The translations under genes were made by a program, and so were the position numbers. Shown here in pieces: positions 1 through 11,263 of a stretch of DNA of 64,000 nucleotides. The notes under the pieces are model-generated. The model saw only the letters and a list, made by a program, of their open reading frames with translations, was not told the DNA's origin and ran no database searches. Origin of the DNA: Craterostigma plantagineum (lineage: Eukaryota; Streptophyta; Magnoliopsida; Lamiales; Linderniaceae). The stretch is taken from contig JAPQWV010001407.1 in NCBI GenBank assembly GCA_027422505.1, forward strand, positions 1 through 64,000, in the 5' to 3' direction. Every line of letters begins with the position of its first letter. The first letter of the stretch is position 1.

Positions 1-259
1 AAGCAGTGGGCCTACATTTAATGGTTAGTCCTTTACTAGGAGCAATTTGAGCCACAAACTAATTGCAGATTTTTCAGCCGTCGATTGCATCATCTGACGG
101 CAGACGAGCCATTGAACGGAACGGAGCGGGAAAATAAGCTACCACACGAGTAATGATCGCGCTGATACGTATCGTGAAGAAGGTTGTGGATTGGACAAAC
201 ACAGCTAAGGAGCCCTTCGTTTTCTCAGTACTGTGCTTTTTTTTTTCCGGCCAACAAAC

Positions 260-2132
260 ATGAACAACGGCGGCTCTCTTCGTCAAACCCGCAACCGCGG
301 CGTTTTCCGGCGGCGATGGGTCGGGTAAGAAGGTTCGGAAGCCGTACACGGTCACTAAATCGAGAGAGATCTGGACTGATGAAGAGCACGACAAGTTCCT
401 CGAAGCCCTCCAGCTGTTGAGTCTCTGACTTACTCACCTTTCTCGTTATTCGCTTCTGTTTTATCTTTTGACATGTGCTTTCGCTGTAAATTGAAGCTGA
501 ATCAAGTCAGGTGTTCGAATTGTAAGAAAAACGCTTTCACCGTGGGTTTGTATCTTATGTCCGCCGCAATCAGCACCTAATTTCATCTCGCCGTTTGTTA
601 TTACATTTTTGCTGTTACAAAACGGTGGCTCATAGGTTTATTATCAGACTTTCTTTGAACTTGTGAGCAGGGATGTTATTATTGTCGTATTGTGTAGCAT
701 GGGGCAAATTTCTGAAGCTTAGCTTAGCACTCCAATTTCCGCTATGAACTTCAGGTTCGACCGTGACTGGAAGAAAATTGAAGATTTCGTTGGCTCAAAA
801 ACTGTGATTCAGGTGCCTATTTTACACCCTCCGCTGGAAAGTTTGTCTACGCTAATTTGACTCTTGAATGCTGCTGTGCTCTTCAATCTTGGGAGCTTCT
901 TAGTACTAGAGATTTCTTGTACTGACTAGTGTTGCCCTTGTCGCCGACTCGATGCAGATTCGAAGTCATGCTCAGAAGTACTTCTTGAAGGTAAAAAGAA
1001 CGGGACATCAGCTCATGTCCCTCCGCCCCGTCCTAAACGTAAAGCTGCTCACCTTATCCTCAGAAAGCGCCCTAAACTGGTTCGTATCTGATATATTTCC
1101 TAGAATGATAAGGGTTCGAGAGAACCTTGAGTGGCTTTTTTTTCTGACAATTGTCTATGGGGGCAGTTTTAGCGCCGCTGCAAGTAGCATGAATCCTCTT
1201 GCACCAAGATACCCATCGCGGGATGATAATTCATTGCTCGTAGCCCAACCGTCGAGCGAAGCCGTGCCATTGGGAAAGGCGTCAATCCATCGAAGGCATG
1301 AAAAATACCTATCTTATTAAATTCAGTTGAAATGTTGAAGTCCAATGTCACTAGTTATTCAGACAGTTTTGACCAAGCGAGACCACGGGGATTGGCAACT
1401 CAGCGTGAGAGGACTATAGGTTCGCATAATATCCCATCGAGTTATCAGTGGTGACAGAGCAGGGAAAGGAAGGTTCCCACTTCATGGTATATTCTTACTT
1501 TAAGATTGAACAAATTCTTGAACTTGAGTATCTGCTTATTGTTTGACGACATTGCACGCTGTGATTTGAGCGCTTGTAAGTAGCTCAGAAAAAACGGGCT
1601 TGCTAAAGCATTCCATACTTCTCTTGCATATGGTTTCAAATTCCTTGCACAATGGTGAAGTTGCCGAATGAGTCACCGTTTTTTTGTTTCTCTTGGTATA
1701 GGCATTCCGAATTTTGCTGAAGTATACAGCTTCATCGGGAGTGTCTTTGATCCGGACAGTAAAAAGCATATCATCAAACAAGGAGATGGACCCCATCAGC
1801 TTCGAAACCGTGAGTTCACTTCGATTTGAATCTTAGCTCGGCTGTTTTTTTTTCTTCCAATTCTACCTCAACTAATAGAGCTGACTAGTCGATTTACTGC
1901 TGGATTCTCCAGGTCTTGTTGCTGATGAGAAATCTCACCGTCAACTTGTCCAGCCCCGATTTTGAGCCAATCGTTAGTATTCATTCTATTACTTTTTTTT
2001 CCCAATAAGTATACTTGTCGAACTCAATCATATATTTACTACATCAAAGGGTCTTTTGCTTCCTTGCAGAAACAGGTCCTATCATCTTACGACGTCGGCG
2101 CCAAACATATAGGAGTAATCGGTGCTGAATAA
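260..2132 (+). CDS. REVEILLE (RVE6/RVE8)-like MYB transcription factor, multi-exon
   Basis: A single-repeat SHAQKYF-class MYB of the LHY/CCA1-like group; family members are nuclear and bind evening elements in circadian output genes. Exon 1 (to 415) encodes [20 protein letters not shown], exon 2 (755-812) [19 protein letters not shown], and exon 3 (from 958) the SHAQKYF helix [11 protein letters not shown] followed by the [11 protein letters not shown] segment. The C-terminal LCL-type part is seen at about 1700-2000 as [19 protein letters not shown], then MDPISFETV and [11 protein letters not shown]; the last exon ends [14 protein letters not shown] and a TAA at 2130-2132. The frame is broken by single-base indels near 260-264 (start out of phase), about 990, about 1050 (CACC for an expected CACCC) and about 1772. 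The start at 260 is the nearest upstream ATG and is uncertain. Family assignment is firm; the exact paralogue is not. Confidence 0.85.
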
Positions 2133-3142
2133 CGAATCAAAATGGGGATTACCACGCAAAGCTCTTCTTACGAGCATATCCCGCCCCACGCAGAAAGGGG
2201 TATGAATGGCGTTTTATCTTTTCGGGGAATGGAGGAACTCTCTCGATCGTATGATATCCCGAACCACCCATTGTTCTGAAGTTGTCCAAATAAAATTCTG
2301 AATACATATGTTTAAGGTTAGTAAGCCTAACATCCAATTTTGTCCCGCATGTACTTGTCGCATATGTTGGCGAAAACACACACTAGTTTGAGGACTTGAT
2401 GTGTACGGTGTGTTTGTTAGTTAAGTTTGTTTATTTGCCACGCGCTCAGCGTCGCTCGTGTAATCGACGAGCGATCATTAATCTTCGACACGAGTCGTCT
2501 AATCGTAATTTATCTTTATTTCCGTACCTGTCGGTTATTTACCATTATTTATTTATTTTACACTTTCGTTCGGTCCATTGACTTAAGCATTTTGCCCGGC
2601 CCGGCCTTTCAAGAAGGAACTGTTCGACACGCGCCGCCGTGGAAGTGGGAAAATAGTTGCTACGAAGATAATGCGAAGTCGATTAAATTAATTAATGTTG
2701 AAAACTACATAGGTAATGAAGTCAACATTTACACACTATATTAATTAAACTCTTAGGACCTCCACCCAACCGCTTGCATTTATTTGTTTAAAAAAGTGTT
2801 ACATTGATATGTTACTGTCACGTTACTTGATATGTTGTTCATATATAGTATATAGTTATGTATTTATAGTAGAGATGCTCCCCCGCTGGATAAAGAAAAC
2901 AACGCCAAATTTAAATATGTTCGTCGTAGAATTTTCATTCAATAGTGTATACGTACATATGTAACGTGTGTGTACTGTATACGAATACATTTATGTAATA
3001 CATACATATATAGATATATATATATACACACGCACATATAGATACACATCTACCTCTATATCTATAACTCCAAGGCACCTACCTAGTATTCATTCATTCC
3101 TCTTCTTTACTCACTTGAGAGAAAGAGAAAGCATTCAATATG
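2133..3142. other. Intergenic region and AP2 leader
   Basis: No convincing coding sequence. It holds AT-rich DNA with a short TA/CA microsatellite around 3007-3045. Just upstream of the AP2 start (about 2960-3140) it probably forms that gene's promoter and leader; this is inferred from position only. Confidence 0.5.
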
Positions 3143-5253
3143 ATGCTCAACCTCACCTAGCCGTCGATCACCAAACCGACGGAGCCGACGATCGCAACGA
3201 ATATTCCGGCAGCTCAAGCTCGTCGATCGCCAACGTGGACACTTCGAGCGAATCTGTGGAATTTGATATATGGAAGGAGAGCGGTGAGGAGAGGAAGAAG
3301 AAAACCGTCTGCGATGCGCACGGCCGAGCTCTTCCTTGCCGAGGTGTCTTCGTTGATCAGAGGCGTACTGTGGAGGAAGAGGAGCAGCTGAGCGCGGCTG
3401 CCAAGAGGCAGAAGATGAAGAAAAGCAGGAGAGGACCGAGGTCGAGGAGCTCACAGTATCGTGGCGTGACTTTCTACCGACGCACTGGGCGCTGGGAATC
3501 TATATTTGGTAAGCGTAATGATCGGCGCGCCGTTTCAGTTGATTACTTGTTAGTGGATGATCTTCAGTGCTTTGTGGCTTTTCTATAAGGTGAAAATGTG
3601 CTTATAATTTCAGTTTGATTTGTGCTTTTTGCCTTTTGTGCTTCGATCTTTACTGTGCCTTTAGATGCGTATAGATCATATAACGGATCATTTCAGGAAA
3701 AATATAATGCGTTTCTGTGCATTTCTGGAAATTTTACTAGCTATATTCGTATTTGGGGTCTACTTTACGCTTTATGTGTTGGTAATGCGTAATGCTTGAA
3801 CATGGGTATAAGGATATACCTTCCTTGAGATTACGAACAAGCTCTATGCATATAACAACACCTTTGCTGAACTTCTACATATTTTAGCTGACTGATAACA
3901 AGTGGTTCTCTGGTGTTTGTTCAGGGACTGCGGTAAACAAGTTTATCTAGGTAAGCCCATTAAAACCACGGTCTTCATCTTTCTTTACCTTTGTTCATGT
4001 GTTATGCTGACAATTCTTGAATTGCAATGTTTGAACATCAGGGGGTTCGACACTGCCCACGCTGCTGCTAGGTACGAATTCTCCTTGCCGATGACTGATC
4101 TTAATCGTGAGATCCAAGGTGTGATACTATCTCTATGCTTTACGCCTTGTAGGGCATATGATCGTGCAGCAATTAAGTTCCGTGGAACCGATGCTGACAT
4201 CAACTCAATGCCAGCGACTATGAGGAAGATCTTCGGCAGGTAGGTTATGCTTTACGCAACCCCTTTCCCGTGTTCGTAGAAATTCCTGACCGGGTCGATT
4301 CGTTCGTTTCCTTTTTCTGGGCAGTTGAAGAACTTGAGCAAGGAAGAATTCGTGCACATACTTCGTCGGCAGAGCACTGGCTTTGCCCGGGGAGTTCGAA
4401 GTACAGGGGAGTCACGCTGCACAAGTGCGGGCGTTGGGAAGCTAGGATGGGACAATTTCTGGGCAAGAAGTAAGATACATCACTTTGATGTCAAATTAAT
4501 ACTTTCCCTTGGTTGAGATGATTACGATCTACATCGTTTTTTTGTGAAGGTACATCTATCTTGGCTTGTTCGACAGCGAGATAGAAGCTGCAAGGTGAGA
4601 GACTTCCGTTCGTCTTTCGACTTATTTCTTACTGATTGCTGAATATGCATTTTGTCTGCTAGGGCTTATGACAAGGCTGCCATTAGAGTAATGGAAAGGA
4701 AGCAGTCACTAATTTCGAACCGAGGAGCTACGAAGACCTGATGAGCTCCGAGACTTACAATACATGTAAGAAAAGATCTGAAATCATATTAGTATGTACT
4801 TTGTCTAAATTTCGATTGGCTTACTTTCGTTCAAATACTATATAATATGCCAGCTTGCGAACACCAGGACATAGATTTAAGCTTGAGCATAGCACCACCG
4901 TCTCATGGAGCCTACGGTGATGATACTCGCGGAATAGATCATATGGGAAACATTATGAATCGATTTGATTCTTCGATTCATCCCATTTATAAGGTTGGTA
5001 GTTGTTTTAGTTTTTTTTTTTTTTTTAAATTGCTAGTAATGTCTGAGGACTGAGATGAAACATTCATTGTACAGGGAACAATTGTAGGCAATGGCATGGA
5101 AATTGAATCTTCGGCGAAGTTGCCCGCCATTCTTCCCATCGATTGCCATTCATGTCCACTGCAGCATCATCAGGATTCTCGACGTCGAGTTTTTCCCCTT
5201 CTTCTCCTTCGCCCGACTTCACACGGTATCAAGATAGTTATCGTCCTATTTAA
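3143..5253 (+). CDS. APETALA2/TOE-type transcription factor, two AP2 domains, miR172-regulated
   Basis: A euAP2-lineage factor; family members regulate flowering time and floral organ identity. The N-terminus begins MLNL (ATG at 3143, one base missing in the next codons). The nuclear signal [20 protein letters not shown] leads into AP2 domain 1, continued in exons at about 3925-3950 (DCGKQVYLG), 4042-4070 and 4150-4242. AP2 domain 2 is at about 4325-4740: [43 protein letters not shown]. Downstream an EAR-like [11 protein letters not shown] motif lies at about 4867-4900. The last exon contains the AASSGF peptide encoded by the miR172 site, and ends QDSYRPI and TAA at 5251. Single-base gaps break the frame at about 3155, 3505, 4207 and 4690; in each case the domain resumes in another frame. 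I favour AP2/TOE3 type over AINTEGUMENTA type because of the domain sequences and the miR172 site. Confidence 0.9.
5159..5179 (+). promoter_or_regulatory. miR172 target site
   Basis: The 21 bases match, as I recall it, the canonical plant miR172 complementary site with no visible mismatch (core GCAGCATCATCAGGATTC). It lies in the last coding exon, in the frame that reads AASSGF, exactly where euAP2 genes carry it. In this family miR172 acts by cleavage and translational repression. Confidence 0.92.
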
Positions 5254-6459
5254 TTTCATGAAAAAGACGAAAATGCAGTTGAGATTATTTGTGCTCAAGA
5301 ATGTATTTTGTATTGTATTACCCGTAGAGCATCATTTTCATGTTTCCTCATTAATGGACTCTTTTTTTAACAGTACAAGCCAAGGCAAGCCATTAATATG
5401 ACTGTCCTCTGAAACCATGTACTGTTCCTCGTTGAAAAGATGAATCAAACCTAGTACTAATGCTAATGTATTGTATGGCTTTGACTGTCGTGTACTGCCT
5501 TTTATTGGTTTTTATACTAAGGATTTAGTACCAACTTCTTATGCTTGAAGACTGTGTGTGTTCTCTTCTAAGGAAAGGACCCTTCAAATTCAATGACAGT
5601 TGTGTTTCCCCCCCAGTCCCTTTCCATTTAGTACTTTCATTATTATGATTATAATATTATGATTCTACAACAGTATCCAATATCTATTTCATATGAAAAT
5701 GTTAGAGAATCCAAGCTAGCTAGGCACTTAATCGTGGTTTTATTTTGAACTCATTGGGATTTTGACATATGATACGTCTCAGAATCTCATCTTCACTTAA
5801 AAAGCTACTATCCATATTCGGGTCATTAAATTTTTTTTATATATATCTACGTGCGAATTGGGATTGGGATTGGGATTGAGAGAGATTGATGCCGCAATAA
5901 TTTTCGTATCTGCTGTACAGGGTACACTCTTGCTAGCATGCCATAGATGACAACTCAAAGAAATAAAAGAGATTCCATGAACTACTGCAAAATATTTTCT
6001 GGCTTCCTTTTTCCCATAGCTTGTCCTCGCCAACAACGTTGTTAAAATTGATTCGACTGTTCTCCATATACAACTCCTTTTTCTCACGATCTGGTGCTGT
6101 GACTCAATGGGCAAAACAACAGTAGTATTGGCTTTATGTCTCCAGGATTTTTTAAACAACCTTTTTTCTACAAAAGATCCTCCAAAAGGGGCCATTTTCA
6201 TATGACCTTTCAACTCACCACAAAGTTGCAGCCTTTCTTATTTCTTCTTTCCCCAGCTCTTGTCCCTTCGCTAACTTCAGCAAAGACATAAAGACACACT
6301 TCAACACCCACCAGGCATTGCATTGCATTGCTCTAATTATAGTATACCAATCCGTTTTCTTGAACTTCTTTTTTTTTTGTTGAAATGTCATCAAGGATTT
6401 GATTGATGATGATAACTCATATGGTTCGGACGTAAAGAGAATGTAGTACGGTCGGAATG
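5254..6459. other. Intergenic region, no gene recognised
   Basis: The 3' flank of the AP2 gene followed by AT-rich DNA. A short tandem TTGGGA run sits at about 5858-5878. An open frame of 138 codons on the minus strand (5797-6213) has no recognisable domain and includes this repeat; I do not support it as a gene. Confidence 0.5.
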
Positions 6460-6470
6460 GTGTAATGTAG
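6460..6470. repeat. Left target-site duplication of the MULE MITE
   Basis: GTGTAATGTAG, identical to the copy at 7098-7108 on the other side of the element. Confidence 0.85.
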
Positions 6471-7097
6471 GAGAGAATAACACAAATAGTCTTATTTTTA
6501 ATAGTGCTATTACAAAACTAGATCACTTCTCCCCCTATTACAAAACTAATCAACCTTTTCAATTTAATTATTAGTATTTTCGGTTTTCACCACAAATCTT
6601 TTAATTTTACTTTTTTCACCATCATTATCACAAATTCTCAACATAATTAGCAACAATTTTATTTTAACCATAATCGTTTTTAACACCTCGATAAACTATA
6701 AAATCTCATATTTCGATCTTAATAGTTGAATACTACTGATTTAATATCGAAGATATTAATAAAGAAATAAGATCCAAACAAAAAATTAGATAATATTTCT
6801 TAATATATATCCCAAGATGAAGAATGCCACGTATAACTGATTTCGATGGTAAATGCCGAGAATGAAAACAAAAATAATGAGCAAAAACATTTTGGGGTTA
6901 AAATATAATAAAGAGCAACTGTGTTACTAATTTGAAATAGTAACAGAGAAAAACGTAATATTAAAAAGATTTGTGGGGAAAACTGAAAATGATATTAGTC
7001 TAAATTAAAGAAGTTGATTATTTTTGTAATAGGGGTGAGAAAGTTATCTAGTTTTGTAATAGCACTGTTAAAATAACACTATTTTTGTCATTCTCTC
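6471..7097. mobile_element. Mutator-like non-autonomous element (MULE MITE)
   Basis: A 627-bp element with long imperfect terminal inverted repeats of at least 85 bp. The left end starts GAGAGAATAACACAAATAG; the reverse complement of the right end starts GAGAGAATGACAAAAATAG. Both continue with a shared stretch around GTGCTATTACAAAACTAGAT. It is flanked by an exact 11-bp direct repeat, GTGTAATGTAG, at 6460-6470 and 7098-7108, which fits the 8-11 bp target duplications of Mutator-like elements. The interior is AT-rich and has no transposase, so it would need an enzyme supplied from elsewhere. The perfect target duplication suggests a fairly recent insertion. Confidence 0.88.
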
Positions 7098-7108
7098 GTG
7101 TAATGTAG
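7098..7108. repeat. Right target-site duplication of the MULE MITE
   Basis: GTGTAATGTAG, identical to the copy at 6460-6470. Confidence 0.85.
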
Positions 7109-7187
7109 TGATGATCCTTTGATGTATTTTGGGCCTCAGGCCCAACTGGGAAGTGGTACTGCGGCCCGTGATTGGTGAGGGAGTTTT

Positions 7188-7198
7188 GTCCCACACCG
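7188..7198 (+). promoter_or_regulatory. snRNA upstream sequence element (USE)
   Basis: GTCCCACACCG, one mismatch from the plant snRNA consensus RTCCCACATCG. It is followed after exactly 33 bp by the TATA box, the spacing that in plants specifies RNA polymerase II rather than polymerase III snRNA genes. Confidence 0.85.
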
Positions 7199-7231
7199 AT
7201 ATTTTATGGCGAGAGCCAGCGAAGTGGAGCG

Positions 7232-7239
7232 TATATATA
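7232..7239 (+). promoter_or_regulatory. TATA box of the U5 snRNA gene
   Basis: TATATATA, 33 bp downstream of the USE and about 30 bp upstream of the predicted transcript start. Confidence 0.85.
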
Positions 7240-7261
7240 GAGGACAGTGCTCAGCAGTTTA

Positions 7262-7393
7262 ACTCACGCAGCCGTGCGGCAGGCACATAGCGAACTATTC
7301 TTTCGCCTTTTACTAAAGAATACCGTGTGCCTGCCGCAATTTAGCGGCATACGCTTATTTTTGTAGGGGATTTTCTCTTCTGAGATTAACCCC
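7262..7393 (+). ncRNA. U5 spliceosomal snRNA
   Basis: U5 snRNA is a core component of the U5 and tri-snRNP particles; its loop I aligns the exons during splicing. The invariant loop I is present at 7300-7318 (CTTTCGCCTTTTACTAAAG), closed by TATTCTTT/AAAGAATA. A perfect 12-bp stem pairs 7276-7287 (GCGGCAGGCACA) with 7326-7337. The Sm-binding site ATTTTTG is at 7357-7363, followed by a 3' hairpin (GGGG 7366-7369 with CCCC 7390-7393; TCTC with GAGA inside). Promoter and 3' box are present. The 5' end is inferred from the TATA spacing and could be off by a few bases. The lower stem differs from the U5 sequences I remember, but the changes keep pairing, so the gene looks functional. Confidence 0.9.
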
Positions 7394-7404
7394 AACTAAA
7401 TTTG

Positions 7405-7411
7405 AGTGCAA
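7405..7411 (+). terminator. snRNA 3'-end formation box
   Basis: AGTGCAA, with a CA dinucleotide 10 bases upstream (7393-7394), matches the plant snRNA 3' box CA(N)3-10AGTNNAA directly after the U5 3' hairpin. Confidence 0.75.
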
Positions 7412-7640
7412 AAATTTATTAACTTTCCATTAACTATTGTAAGGAGGGTTGTAAGGTGAGAAACAAAATTTCTATACCGAACGATGCGAACTTGATGTTT
7501 ATATTTATATATTAAAAATTGTGTTTCAATATATTGTAACTGAACTTCGTAGGTGAGAAAACTTGTTTTCTGTAGTGTTGAGCCAAATTAGAGGGAAAGA
7601 TGTCGAAAGGCCACTTGTAAAAGTATCTTGGTTTAGTTCC

Positions 7641-8330
7641 TGTTGGGAAATTTGCCGCCCTAGATTTCTAACTCAATGATCTTTATATGGGTTTTTGTTT
7701 GAAGATAGAAAGATTCGTTCTCTAGATTTCTCACTCGATGATCTTTAGATGGGTTGTGGTTTGAAGATAGAAAGATTCGTTCTTGACGACGAACGAATAA
7801 GAAAACGGCGATAAAGACGAAAAAAAGAGGAGGCTTTACGTGGTTAGGCTCGACAGTTCGAGCCTACGTCCACGGCATAATCTTGGCTCTTTATTCAACT
7901 ACGAATTGGAATTACAAGCTCTCTACTTTCTCTCCAACTCACTAGCTTTCGCTCAGCTCTAATTCTTACTTGGTTACAAGATATGACCTCTCTAACCTTA
8001 CTACTTGAACCCTCTAAAGCTGTATTTATAGTGTGTTTTATAGCTTCAGCTTGTAACGAATAGAAGCTTCTAGAGCTCAAATCTTTGTTTGATCTTAGCC
8101 ATATGAAGTGTATAGATGTTTCCCAAGCTTTGATCTCGGCCCTTGATTCGTTGATCGCGTGGTTGTACGGATTAAATCCTAACCGATTGAAGATAACCGT
8201 TTAGCAATCCTAGTGACGGCCTCGACGTGAAGGTGTCGAGCTGATTCAGTTTCAGCTACTGCCATGCGTCACGGCCTGCTTCATCAATGGTCACGGCCGT
8301 GACCTTGGGCAGAGAACAGAATCGCCAACA
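7641..8330. mobile_element. Probable solo LTR or LTR remnant (Copia-like)
   Basis: The stretch begins TGTTGGG and ends CGCCAACA, i.e. TG...CA ends with a short inverted TGTTGG/CCAACA repeat. Inside it has the phrase TTACGTGGTTAGGCTCGAC followed by CCTACGTCCACGG, which I associate with a common class of plant Copia LTRs, and a TATA-like TGTATTTATAG at about 8020. No matching 5-bp target duplication is seen (GTTCC left, CCTTC right) and no gag or pol is nearby, so the boundaries are uncertain. Confidence 0.45.
7660..7783. repeat. Two-copy tandem repeat, 62-bp unit
   Basis: The unit starting CTAGATTTCTAACTCAATGA at 7660 is repeated at 7722 with a few substitutions; both copies end GAAGATAGAAAGATTCGTTC. 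It lies inside the putative LTR. Confidence 0.8.
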
Positions 8331-10200
8331 CCTTCGCCTCGTTTCACACGAACTTTGGCTGGTTTCGGACGGCGATAGAAACGGAAGGCAACAATTAAGC
8401 GAGCCTCGGGATCGACGCCGAGGAAACAGCTTTTGGGGAGGAAGTTCAGCGAAGACGACGCCTTTGATTTGGTGCGTCGAAGAGCTACGAGGTTTTCGAA
8501 CGTAAACTGTGAAAGGATATGATATACTTATTGGGCCTAAAGCCCATTAGAATGTTCGAGGCCCATTATGCTCGTGGCCCATTACGGTCTACGTTCGGTA
8601 GAAGAGAGGAATAGAGCAGCCTCATTGCATTGCATGGAATGTTCAAAGAAATGAAGGAGAAATTGTGAATTCTTTTCCAATAAATTTACAGATATTCATT
8701 CAATGGAGGAAAGGAACAAGTGAAGTGGCACTCAATAGGAAAGTCTATTACTCTACGAAGAAATGACATTTTCTTAACTTACGGGATAAAACATTTGACC
8801 GAGTGACGATTAATAATCTCCAAACTTTCTTAGAGCTTTCTCACTTGTGACTGTGATTTGGTTTGAATTGAACAATGTGAAGTGGTGGTGGTGGTTGGTA
8901 GGATAGAACCATAATATATAATTTAAATATTATATATAAGGTTGAATTGAACTTTCGACTCCACGTCGTGCAAGTCATAACTACTTTTGCTTTGGACCTA
9001 CTACACTATATCGACGAAGTCGATAGCTAGCTGTATTAATGGAAATAAATTATTAAATAAATTGCAAGGTCCTATATGTGGAAGATCAAGAAATAGAATT
9101 TATGAAGTGAGAAAGTTAGCTGTATGGTTCTTTCTAAGTACACTGGACAGGAAGTTGTAAGATCCCAAAATAATCAATTTTGGTCCATGCCAAGAACGGA
9201 GAATGTATTGCGTTTTAATTTTATCACGCCATTTAGAGATATAAATTATTTGAATTTTTCGTTGTGTAAATCTATTGTAGTTTAAGAGTTCATAGTTCCG
9301 CCGAGAGTGATGGTATTTCTCGTTTACCTGATCTTCAAATTGATTTTGTAATTTTACTAACTTTGATTTGTTTCGTTGACAGTTGGTCACTCATTTTATT
9401 ACATATGCCTCGACTCGATTATTGCGTGTTAATTTATCTTAAATGACAAAATAATTTCAGATATTTGTGGGGTATTAAAATTCTGCCATGAGAATTCGTA
9501 TATATCGGAGAAGAGAAGGATAGACTTTGATATACCAAACGAGGGCATCATTAATGCATTTTTTTTATCGCATCAATAAGATGATGAAGTTTCATCGTCG
9601 TGAGTCACGAACTTTGCTACAAATAAACATGATGATTTACTAAATATATAGTAACCGGATCAATATACACACACATATTATTAAATCGTATTCAATAAAG
9701 TAGAATTTTCGTGCATAATTATATAAAACTCACCTACAAAAATCCACCGACTTGTCAAAATAAAGACGATAGTGAAAGCTCTCTCCGCATATATGTTACA
9801 AATCAATTTCCTTCACATTTCCCCGTCTTTCAAATAACCCCAAGACTTGTCCGTATATCGAATAATTTAAAACACGTGGGAAAGTTAATTTTACAAATAG
9901 AAATGGGTAAATTAAAATACAAATATCTACCATGAGAAACCGTGTCCTATCTATATATGAAAAGCAACAAGATAAATGCGTGTCCTTGATTTAATGTAAG
10001 TTTCGGTTTAACTTCAAGATTCATGCTTCGTATTTTCGTCTGATTTTACATTAAACTTACATAATCTGTATTTCGTTGGAAAAAAAAAAGAGTACTTCCA
10101 ACATTATCCAAAGTTGTAAATAGTAATAAACTTAGATAATGACTCGTAATAAAAGGTTCTGATTATAATATATGATTTTTCTTACCAATCCCACCATCTC

Positions 10201-10376
10201 ACCAACCACCGCAACCACTCATTTTTATTAGTTATCAGACAAAAGATACATTAAACCCCAAACAATACATGTTTCCGATATCAACCGTCCAATCTGTCTC
10301 CTGAATCAACGGTCAAGATCTTTCCTCAACAAACCTTCCCTCTCAATTCCTTCCTAATTTCTACAACTCACCTACC
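10201..10376 (+). promoter_or_regulatory. Cluster of AC elements upstream of PAL
   Basis: ACCAACC at 10201-10207 and ACCTACC at 10370-10376 match the AC-I and AC-II type MYB sites typical of phenylpropanoid gene promoters; C-rich neighbours such as CTCACC and ACCACC lie between. They are about 0.9-1.1 kb from the PAL start codon, farther than usual, so a role is inferred, not shown. Confidence 0.45.
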
Positions 10377-10529
10377 AAAATCCACACACCTCACCACACC
10401 CACAAATTACATTATATTTTGAAATACATGCACATAAAGGTGTATAGAATTTGCATTAATTGATGTAGTGTATACTAAACTAACATTTATATACAACTAC
10501 AAGTCAAATAAATATTCCATATAAAAAAT

Positions 10530-10810
10530 TTTTGCACATAGGTACCCGATCATCCGCAGGTACACCATACAAAACATTCAGGTATCCTATATAACAGAAA
10601 ATGGTACGACATATTAGCACATTTAGGTACGCCCTATTTAAAACATAGATTCCGAACACATTTAGGTACCATATCAACATGTATATGCCATAAATACACA
10701 GGAAGGTACGACATGACTGAAGAAGCTGGTAAAAATTAAATCAGGTCTCTATCTGTAAAATTTTCTGACATGGGTACCTATGAGTAAAAAATTTATTCAG
10801 TTAGGTATTT
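10530..10810. repeat. Diverged short repeats built on a CATTTAGGTAC core
   Basis: The core CAYTYAGGTAY recurs with irregular spacing: CACATAGGTACC, CATTCAGGTATC, CATTTAGGTACG, CATTTAGGTACC, GACATGGGTACC, TTCAGTTAGGTATT. AAAATTTT-like blocks sometimes precede it. It looks like a decayed minisatellite or element lying between the AC elements and the PAL leader. Confidence 0.5.
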
Positions 10811-11263
10811 ATGTGTAGATGTCCGTATTCCATAACCAATTATCACAAATTATCCTAGACAAGTCTCAATGGCAAGAATTTACGAATGAGTCGAAATAAT
10901 TATGTCCGTCCAAGACATAAAAAAAACTCGACCACAATATGGTATTGAGATTTATATTAAGTTTGTAACATAGCAAGTCAAGTATTGCAATTATTTATCT
11001 TAAATAAAAAGAAAACAATACATATCCATACACACATGATGACATACACCCTCATTACCACTCTATTTAATCCCCACCTAAATCGAACACAAGCAAATCA
11101 AGAACTCATTGTTTCCACAAAGCAACTTAAAAGAAAAATTGAGCATCGTCTAAACTCTAACAACACCATATCTAATCAAAATTTCTAACACAAACCAAAC
11201 TCCATTTCCGAAAACCCCCTTCTCCTCTCCAAATCAACGCCTGTTTTTCTCCGTCGATCATCA

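Larger units (their letters stand above)
8331..11263. other. Long intergenic region upstream of PAL
   Basis: About 2.9 kb, mostly AT-rich, with no supported gene. It contains MYB-type AC elements (ACCAACC at 10201-10207, ACCTACC at 10370-10376) and a block of diverged short repeats around 10530-10810, both listed separately. The last 100 bp before the PAL start is a pyrimidine-rich leader. Confidence 0.6.

Noticed and set aside
5858..5878. TTGGGA repeats as a telomere-like sequence
   Set aside because: Only about three units and not the plant telomere repeat TTTAGGG.
5797..6213. 138-codon open frame on the minus strand
   Set aside because: No domain; it includes the TTGGGA repeat read as PNPNPN, lies in AT-rich intergenic DNA and has no supporting signals.
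8287..8505. 72-codon plus-strand frame at the end of the putative LTR
   Set aside because: Overlaps the LTR end and has no domain or homologue I recognise.
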